A stretch of 10,227 nt of DNA, taken from assembly GCA_002439735.1 (NCBI GenBank), contig DJPG01000029.1:1749-11975 (forward strand). Direction: 5' to 3'. Below, in pieces: positions 5,970 through 10,227 of this stretch. The stretch is from Firmicutes bacterium UBA6418. Its GTDB lineage: Bacteria; Bacillota; Clostridia; Peptostreptococcales; Anaerovoracaceae. How positions within the stretch are numbered: the stretch's first letter is position 1; each line of letters starts with the position of its first letter. The notes beneath the pieces are model-generated. The model was not told where the DNA came from, did no database searches, and saw nothing but the letters and a program-made list of their open reading frames with translations. Both the position numbers and the translations under genes were made by a program.

Positions 5970-6938
5970 ATGGAGAAAAGTTTCAAAAAGACAAAAACTC
6001 TGGTATCCGTACTGGCGGCGATGCTGGTGCTGATCTTCGCGATGCTGTTGATGACCGATACGGCCGATGCAGCGACGAAATATCAGGCTGCAGAGATACA
6101 GGACGTTAGAATATCGAATATCAAAGAAGCCCCGATCGGCGGATATTTTCTGTTTGAAGAAGACTGGACAGCGGAGAAAGTTTACTGTTATTACGCCAAA
6201 ACATTGGATGGAACAAAGACGAAATTCGCAACGATAAAATTATTTGGAGACAACCTAAGCACCAAAATCCTCACAAACGGATCGAAGATCTATTATTGTG
6301 TGGAAACAGGGAGTAAAGGCAAGATCTACTGCGGCAACATCAAGGGCGGCACACCGAAACTGCTTAAGACTGTGAAGGTCAAGGACAATCATCATGTCTC
6401 AGTGTTAAGTATCTACAATGGGAAGCTGTATTACCAGATCTCGGATCCATTAAACAAGTTTAGCGAAAAGTCCTCGCTTTACAGCCTGAACTTGAAATCC
6501 AAGGAACTGAAAAAAATATCCTCCAATTTTAATACGCATACCGGCTATGCTCCCGGCAGCGGCCGCTATCTGTACGGTGGCAGTGTGGGCAAGGATGGCA
6601 TCCGCGTCTTCGACTGCAAGACAAATAAGATCGTGCGGACGATCAAGGAGGGATATAAAGTCAGAACAGACGGCGGAAAACTTTATTACAGCACGTACAA
6701 CTCCCAAAAGGAGTATGTGCGCATCTACTGTGCATCTCTGAGCGGTGCCAACCGCAAGCTTCTGCTCAAATTGCCGCATCAGGCAATGATAAAATATATG
6801 GGCGCTGACGTGATTTGCTATCAGCTCTGGGGCGAAGGTGTAAACGAGGAGGGGTGGCATGTGTATACCTTGGCAACCGGCGAAGATAAAGTTGTTGACG
6901 GTACAGCGGAATCCGGATATAAATGGGAGATGTCTTAA
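5970..6938 (+). CDS. Secreted beta-propeller-like protein
   Basis: This 322-residue protein has a positively charged start, a hydrophobic core (about residues 11-28) and a likely cleavage near ADA-A (residues 32-35), so it is exported or remains tethered. The rest is made of four to six related blocks of about 40-50 residues, each with a strand like GKLYYQI or GKIYYCV, then a strand like SLYSLNL or RIYCASL and a Lys-rich edge (KELKKI, NRKLLLKL). This resembles the DUF5050-type beta-propellers common in Clostridia, whose function is generally unknown. The open frame begins at 5799, but ATG 5970 is chosen because AAAGGAA lies nine bases before it, the promoter lies between, and the signal peptide follows at once. 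It is divergent from the NrdD-like gene and has its own promoter and terminator, so it appears monocistronic. Confidence 0.88.
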   Translation: MEKSFKKTKTLVSVLAAMLVLIFAMLLMTDTADAATKYQAAEIQDVRISNIKEAPIGGYFLFEEDWTAEKVYCYYAKTLDGTKTKFATIKLFGDNLSTKILTNGSKIYYCVETGSKGKIYCGNIKGGTPKLLKTVKVKDNHHVSVLSIYNGKLYYQISDPLNKFSEKSSLYSLNLKSKELKKISSNFNTHTGYAPGSGRYLYGGSVGKDGIRVFDCKTNKIVRTIKEGYKVRTDGGKLYYSTYNSQKEYVRIYCASLSGANRKLLLKLPHQAMIKYMGADVICYQLWGEGVNEEGWHVYTLATGEDKVVDGTAESGYKWEMS

Positions 6939-6951
6939 CGGAAAAAGAAAG

Positions 6952-6979
6952 TCAAACTGCGGATCGTGATGCAGTTTGA
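6952..6979 (+). other. Perfect nine-pair hairpin before the terminator
   Basis: TCAAACTGC (6952-6960) pairs perfectly with GCAGTTTGA (6971-6979) around ten bases. It starts 14 bases after the propeller gene stop and lacks a T-run, so it is not itself a terminator. It may protect the 3' end of the mRNA together with the following terminator. Confidence 0.5.
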
Positions 6980-6995
6980 AAAGATAGCGTGAAAT

Positions 6996-7036
6996 GGGCT
7001 GACTTGCCCCGATCTGCGGGAGTCAGCCCTTTATTT
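6996..7036 (+). terminator. Rho-independent terminator after the propeller-like gene
   Basis: GGGCTGACT (6996-7004) pairs perfectly with AGTCAGCCC (7021-7029), with an inner CCCG/CGGG stem, and TTTATTTT follows on the plus strand. The convergent AbiEii gene ends at 7051; the leftward strand after this stem is only weakly T-rich, so termination from the right is less sure. Confidence 0.9.
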
Positions 7037-7050
7037 TGCAATAATTTCCA

Positions 7051-7974
7051 TTATTTTAGCCATCGCACGTATCCCCCTTGTTCCCATGCATTTTTGTTCG
7101 CAATCCAGTGCTCGCGGAAAAAGTCTTCATTGATTGCCGCTATAAATGGTTTAATCAAAAATTTTTGAATGGTTCTTAATACAGTACTATAATTATCTGT
7201 CTTTACATCAATTTTGTGACAAAATGCTTTCCATTTTTTCTGCATACCTTCGTCGCCATCAAATGACATAACTGCTTCAAATTGCTCAGTAGTAAAAGTG
7301 TGACCACGATTCTCAAAGGTTTTTCGTAATGCATTACTCAAGATATTCCCATCAAAATCAAATTTATTCGCAAGATAATAAATGTCATAATAATCCTTCA
7401 TGCGACTGGAAAATTCCATAAGGCTGAGAATCGCATCAATTTTTTCAGCAACAGTAGTTTCAAGAGAATATGTATTCACCATAGGCGCTTCAAAATCTTC
7501 CAACTGGGTTGGAATTCTGCGTTTTTCTTGATTTGGTACAATAACATCTCCTACACCGAAGTCTATACTGAATGGTGTCTTCGTATTCTTGATTCTTGCT
7601 ACTAAAGAAGCTCCGATACCTGCGTATTTTTTTGCAACAGCAATAGGTGCAATATCCTTAATTTCAAATGTCACAAAATCATTTCCAGCAGATGTGGTAA
7701 TAATTTCTTCCAAGACTTTTTTCATTTGTTCCGGGGTATTCGGCACTCTCCTAAGCAAGAAATCCACATCCATGGTTACACGACTATCAAAGTCAGTAAC
7801 AGAGTATATGAATAACCCACCCTTCAGAACGAGATTCTCCGCATATTTAGATTTTTCCAATCGGCGCAAAAATTCTTCCTGACAAAACAGCTGCAGGCAA
7901 AGTTGATAACTTCTTCCGCTTTGCTTTCCTTTGTTTTTTAGCCGTGCAAGTACGGATGCAGCAGTATCAGCCAT
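7051..7974 (-). CDS. abiEii: AbiEii-type nucleotidyltransferase toxin (type IV TA)
   Basis: This 307-residue protein is the toxin half of an AbiE system. The family transfers nucleotides to tRNA or related targets and causes growth arrest, acting in phage abortive infection. The family motifs occur in order: KGGLF (51-55), the metal-binding MDVDFLL with D69 and D71, FSIDFGVGD (136-143) with the later Asp, ETTVAEKIDAI (172-182), and RMKDYYDIYYL (191-201). All appear intact, so the enzyme is probably active. The start ATG (7972-7974) has GGAGGTG seven bases upstream, inside the end of the antitoxin gene. The two genes overlap by eight bases, the usual antitoxin-first arrangement with coupled translation. 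The gene is much richer in A+T than the alr-transporter region, pointing to horizontal acquisition. Confidence 0.95.
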   Translation of the reverse strand: MADTAASVLARLKNKGKQSGRSYQLCLQLFCQEEFLRRLEKSKYAENLVLKGGLFIYSVTDFDSRVTMDVDFLLRRVPNTPEQMKKVLEEIITTSAGNDFVTFEIKDIAPIAVAKKYAGIGASLVARIKNTKTPFSIDFGVGDVIVPNQEKRRIPTQLEDFEAPMVNTYSLETTVAEKIDAILSLMEFSSRMKDYYDIYYLANKFDFDGNILSNALRKTFENRGHTFTTEQFEAVMSFDGDEGMQKKWKAFCHKIDVKTDNYSTVLRTIQKFLIKPFIAAINEDFFREHWIANKNAWEQGGYVRWLK

Positions 7975-8608
7975 TTAACAGCACCTCCATCAATTCAGTA
8001 ACCTTCTTATGCACTCTTAACTTTTTTGCATATTCAGATAAATTTCGTAAATTTTTTTTTGCATCATTTACATAAGCGTTCAACGCTTTATTAAATATCT
8101 CATTGTCAAGCCTTGAACGATATTTGAAGCAATCACAAATTGTACGTTCCCGATCATATACCGAAAGCATAACCCCAGAAAAATCATCCACTACTTTACC
8201 CAATTCATATATTTCTGGTTGAACATAATAAGTTTGCAAAGCCAATACGTCTACATCCAATTTTGTGCGAGACATGGATCTTGGTACAGCAATAGACCAT
8301 TTTCGAGGAGCGAAATCGCTATATCCATAATGAAAAAGGGCGGATTCTACACAGACAATCCCCTTTGGAATCAAGACTGCAAGAAGTTGCTCTTCAGATG
8401 CTATATCTGCCTCAGCAAGTTGGTAATATCCATGCCGAATGCGGTCAAGATATCCAGCATTGCACATATTTACTACATCAGCAGCACGGATTCCTGCCTG
8501 AACAAAGTCTGATGATTTGGCAATACCTCCCTTTTCTATGATGACTTTTTTTGCAATCGTTCTAATATCCACATATTCACCAACTTTCGTTATTAAAATC
8601 ACGCACAT
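7967..8608 (-). CDS. abiEi: AbiEi-type antitoxin (type IV TA)
   Basis: This 213-residue protein has an N-terminal winged-helix DNA-binding part (about residues 15-65; GGIAKSSDFVQAGI, then YLDRIRHGYYQL). The C-terminal AbiEi domain contains ESALFHYGYSD (about 88-98), WSIAVPR and the characteristic ERTICDCFKYR (about 154-164) followed by a helical tail. In this family the antitoxin counters the toxin without stable binding and represses its own promoter through the winged helix. ATG 8608 is the first start in the frame; its ribosome site is weak (AGAAAG), and a GTG inside the first 15 codons is an alternative. A good promoter lies directly upstream, so the pair forms a two-gene leftward operon. 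It is A+T-rich like its toxin partner. Confidence 0.93.
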   Translation of the reverse strand: MCVILITKVGEYVDIRTIAKKVIIEKGGIAKSSDFVQAGIRAADVVNMCNAGYLDRIRHGYYQLAEADIASEEQLLAVLIPKGIVCVESALFHYGYSDFAPRKWSIAVPRSMSRTKLDVDVLALQTYYVQPEIYELGKVVDDFSGVMLSVYDRERTICDCFKYRSRLDNEIFNKALNAYVNDAKKNLRNLSEYAKKLRVHKKVTELMEVLLNG

Positions 8609-8633
8609 TTATTTTCTTTCTGTGTATGTATTT

Positions 8634-8661
8634 ATTATAACAGCTAAATTTTAATAATCAA
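8634..8661 (-). promoter_or_regulatory. Promoter of the abiEi-abiEii operon
   Basis: On the leftward strand TTGATT (8661 to 8656) is followed after 16 bases by a perfect TATAAT (8639 to 8634). Transcription would begin near 8627, giving a short leader of about 20 bases. I found no clear inverted repeat for AbiEi binding around it. Confidence 0.65.
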
Positions 8662-8920
8662 TAAATTTACGCATATTTAAACAGATTTTGTGTGTGAAAT
8701 TATTGCATTTAAACTCTATAGCCAAAAATGTAAACGTTTTTTCAAAATTAAATATCCTCGATATACACGACCAAATTTTTCAATAAACTACCCCGGGAAA
8801 CATTCTCTTTCTTTGCAAAATAATTCCACTTTTCGAGTTGCGTTGTGTGCAGTTTTTTTGAAAATTGCAAAAAGCAGCACATTATGCATCCGTTTTTCGT
8901 TTCACAGCAGTGTTCTCGTT
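8662..8920. other. A+T-rich intergenic DNA upstream of the AbiE operon
   Basis: No gene, terminator or clear repeat is seen. A leftward open frame (8748-8942) exists, but it has no ribosome site and its N-terminal end lies in the cvpA-like fragment. It looks like decayed or filler DNA at the edge of the acquired segment. Confidence 0.5.
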
Positions 8921-8981
8921 TTACGGCTAAATCGAGCAGCAAGATCAGGAGCAGAGGATTGTCAAAAGCAGCAATGTCGGC
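8921..8981 (-). pseudogene. Fragment of a second cvpA-like gene, mosaic
   Basis: Positions 8921-8962 match 9274-9315, the 3' end of the intact CvpA-family gene, at 36 of 42 bases, same orientation and same frame (leftward translation DNPLLLILLLDLAVK against NNNLLLILLRDFAVI). Positions 8950-8981 match an internal part of that gene, 9568-9599, at 27 of 32 bases, including the exact 13-mer GTCAAAAGCAGCA. The two matches join at a shared AGCAGA. The simplest reading is a duplicated copy that lost about 265 bases by deletion between short repeats. Leucine-rich membrane codons repeat easily, so part of the similarity could be coincidental. Confidence 0.5.
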
Positions 8982-9122
8982 GGTTTCCCTTTTGATGTTC
9001 GTATAGAGCAGCCGAACAAGGAGAAGATTGCGGCAATGCTGGAAGCAGAACGCATTGCCCGTGATCCGTCTGTGAAGCGTTATTCCGATGTTGAGGAAGC
9101 GCTGAGGGCATTGAAAGAATGA
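8976..9122 (+). pseudogene. C-terminal remnant of a RelB/DinJ-type antitoxin
   Basis: The plus-strand frame reads VGGFPFDVRIEQPNKEK, then IAAMLEAERIARDPSVK and RYSDVEEALRALKE, ending at TGA 9120-9122. The FPFDV strand, 'PN-x-E' linker and 'RYSDVEEAL' tail are typical of the C-terminal, toxin-wrapping half of RelB/DinJ antitoxins. The N-terminal ribbon-helix-helix DNA-binding half is absent: upstream the frame runs into the cvpA-like fragment and hits a stop at 8928. The remnant has no start codon or ribosome site of its own, though ATG 9036 is in frame. It would normally be followed by its toxin, and a toxin remnant does follow. Confidence 0.8.
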
Positions 9123-9135
9123 ACAAACACTTTGA

Positions 9136-9234
9136 CATCTGCCGGACTGGCTGCTGGTTTATCGGGTGGAGAACGATCTGCTCGTCCTGACATTGGCTCG
9201 GACAGGAACGCACAGCGACCTGTTCGGAATGTAA
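9136..9234 (+). pseudogene. C-terminal remnant of a YafQ/RelE-type toxin
   Basis: The frame 9136-9234 reads HLPDWLLVYRVENDLLV then LTLARTGTHSDLFGM and stops at TAA 9232-9234. 'PDWLLIYR', 'LTRTGTHSDLF' and the position right after a RelB/DinJ remnant are the hallmark C-terminus of YafQ-family mRNA-cleaving toxins. An in-frame TGA at 9133-9135 lies just before it, and only 13 bases separate it from the antitoxin stop, so the N-terminal two thirds of the toxin are deleted. The piece ends in the family's conserved C-terminal catalytic-side residues but cannot fold alone. The toxin is therefore dead. Confidence 0.82.
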
Positions 9235-9236
9235 GG

Positions 9237-9268
9237 AGATGCACTCGGTTTTTCAGCCTGGTGTATCT
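9237..9268. terminator. Weak hairpin between the toxin remnant and cvpA-like gene
   Basis: AGATGCAC (9237-9244) pairs with GTGTATCT (9261-9268), eight pairs with one G-T wobble, 16-base loop. It sits directly after the stop of the leftward CvpA-family gene (9269) and after the toxin remnant. Neither side has a proper T-run, although TTATATT follows on the plus strand, so terminator activity is uncertain. Confidence 0.3.
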
Positions 9269-9910
9269 TTATATTACGGCAAAGTCGCGCAGCAGGATCA
9301 GGAGCAGATTATTGTTGTAGAGATCTTCGGCACAATAGGAGCCTTCCATCCAGCCGGCGATCGTATCGGCATGTGTCGGGAAGAAGAGCTCGGCAGCCGG
9401 GAACAGCAAAGCCAGAAAGAGAAGAACCGAGATCGCGCCGAGCAGGATCCCCATCAGGATGCCCAGGAACCAGTCGATGCCGCCGACAAAGCCGCCATGA
9501 TGCTCTTTCGAAAACGTGTGCAGGAGCAGGGAAAACAGCAGCCGCAGTCCGAGCAGGATCAAAAAGAAGCAGAGGAGCGTCAAAAGCAGCATCGTCAGCT
9601 TGTCCGTACTGCCGTCGATGAGAGCGGACGCGGTATCGTCCGCGCTGTCTTTGAGAAGATCGGGAAGCAGCTCGTAGGTTTTGGAGGCGATCCACTTGGC
9701 GGAAAGGGTTTCGTGGATCTTGGACGCTGCGGCCGCACCGAGGGCGGTCTTTTGCAGGAAAAACAGCGCCAGATCATCACAGAAGAGCCAGGCTATGACG
9801 ACCGAGGCGATGCCGCGCAAAAAACTGACGATCGTCATCGCGAAGCCTTTTCGCATGGAAAAAAAGATCGTCAGACTGAAAATGACCAAAACAATGAGAT
9901 CCAGAATCAT
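9269..9910 (-). CDS. CvpA-family membrane protein
   Basis: This 213-residue inner-membrane protein has an N-terminal MILDLIVLVIFSLTIFFSMRKGF segment (residues 1-23, read in pieces), a second helix about 28-43, and two more long hydrophobic stretches (about 105-128 and 142-165) around the GGIDWFLGILMGILLG motif. The 'G-x-x-DxxxGxxxG' turn and four-helix layout are typical of the CvpA family, first named for colicin V production in E. coli and linked to envelope functions in many bacteria. ATG 9908-9910 is chosen because AAAGGAGAGG lies about eight bases upstream; the in-frame ATG at 9929-9931 has no ribosome site. The C-terminus (NNNLLLILLRDFAVI) has a diverged duplicate at 8921-8962. No operon partner lies in the window on this strand. 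Confidence 0.88.
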   Translation of the reverse strand: MILDLIVLVIFSLTIFFSMRKGFAMTIVSFLRGIASVVIAWLFCDDLALFFLQKTALGAAAASKIHETLSAKWIASKTYELLPDLLKDSADDTASALIDGSTDKLTMLLLTLLCFFLILLGLRLLFSLLLHTFSKEHHGGFVGGIDWFLGILMGILLGAISVLLFLALLFPAAELFFPTHADTIAGWMEGSYCAEDLYNNNLLLILLRDFAVI

Positions 9911-9934
9911 AAGAGCAGCCTCTCCTTTCATAAA

Positions 9935-10227
9935 ATGATTATTGAAGATATTTTACTAAAAAAAGAAAGGGTCCGCAAGGCTGTTTTTGCGGCAGCGGGC
10001 AAGGGTGCCGAAATGGGAAATCAGTACGGTCCGTACGTCATGTATTTTTTAAGTCAGCTGCTGCAGAACCAAAGAAAGGAAGCGGCGGAAGATCACAAGG
10101 TGATGAGCGCCGAAGCGCATGCCGCCGGATCGGAAGCTAACGCGAATGTCGGATCGGCAGTGCAGACCGGTGCCTGCGTCGGGAGTGACAGGGACAGCAC
10201 GGTCTTTGACTTCGATGAAACCGGGGC
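9935..10227 (+). CDS. Unrecognised protein, 5' part, runs off the window
   Basis: A plus-strand frame opens at ATG 9935 and stays open for 97 codons to the end of the window. The translation begins MIIEDILLKKERVRKAVF, continues AAAGKGAEMGNQYGPYV and MYFLSQLLQNQRKEAAEDHK, then becomes Ala/Gly/Ser-rich and acidic. Codon choice (GCG, GCC, GGC, AAG) fits the neighbouring genes, which supports real coding. No ribosome site precedes the ATG, and it starts only 24 bases from the divergent CvpA-family start. ATG 10040 region and other internal starts also lack good sites, so the true start is unsure. A helical N-terminal domain followed by a disordered linker is suggested by composition. I do not recognise the family. 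Confidence 0.5.
   Translation, partial: MIIEDILLKKERVRKAVFAAAGKGAEMGNQYGPYVMYFLSQLLQNQRKEAAEDHKVMSAEAHAAGSEANANVGSAVQTGACVGSDRDSTVFDFDETG

Noticed and set aside
8748..8942. Leftward 64-codon frame beginning in the cvpA-like fragment
   Set aside because: Its only start is a TTG without a ribosome site, and its N-terminal residues are simply read from the duplicated cvpA end. The rest matches nothing I recognise.
9119..9190. ATG overlapping the antitoxin stop (ATGA) as the intact toxin start
   Set aside because: This frame reads MNKHFDICRTG and then stops; it is out of frame with the YafQ-like sequence, which is in the next frame. The overlap is a leftover or chance.
1..10227. CRISPR arrays, tRNA or rRNA genes, transposase genes, integrases
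   Set aside because: No regularly spaced identical repeats, no cloverleaf or rRNA motifs and no transposase or integrase frame were found on either strand.

Overview
The window looks like chromosomal DNA from an anaerobic, Gram-positive Bacillota (Clostridia-type) bacterium. The signs are strong AGGAGG-type ribosome binding sites, TTGACA/TATAAT promoters, a small cell-wall protein with an SPKTGD sortase-like signal, a Clostridia-type FCD/GntR regulator, and a small protein resembling the glycyl-radical end of anaerobic ribonucleotide reductase. Most of the window is GC-rich (37 of 60 bases at 2521-2580), but one stretch, roughly 7040-8920, is much richer in A+T (12 G/C of 60 at 7141-7200). 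No tRNA, rRNA or CRISPR array was seen.

Layout from left to right. Positions 1-1474 hold a leftward three-gene surface module: a membrane-anchored extracellular protein, a secreted beta-rich protein, and a tiny wall-anchored protein whose TTG start overlaps the preceding gene. Divergent from it, with its own promoter, is alr (alanine racemase, cell-wall D-alanine supply), closed by a clear terminator. Next comes a rightward pair, a GntR/FCD regulator and a sodium-dependent NSS-family transporter 14 bases apart, so the regulator probably controls the transporter. A gene-free stretch (4991-5467) follows, with 16-base degenerate tandem repeats, a dispersed ATGCTTTTT inverted repeat and a strong terminator.

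At 5468-6938 two genes diverge from an intergenic region with good promoters and two short palindromes: a 98-residue NrdD-C-terminus-like protein (leftward) and a secreted beta-propeller-like protein (rightward). The A+T-rich segment then carries an intact AbiEi/AbiEii type IV toxin-antitoxin pair (leftward), a typical accessory or defence module. To its right lies a scrap heap of decayed sequence: a 3'-end fragment of a CvpA-like gene, the C-terminal half of a RelB/DinJ-type antitoxin and the C-terminal part of a YafQ/RelE-type toxin, all abutting an intact CvpA-family membrane-protein gene (9269-9910, leftward). A rightward unrecognised reading frame starts at 9935 and runs off the window.

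The most interesting points are the stand-alone glycyl-radical-like protein with its palindromic leader, the dead RelBE-type locus beside an intact AbiE locus, the mosaic duplicate of cvpA, and the three-gene surface module ending in a very small sortase-type substrate. I found no clear wholly new multi-gene system.
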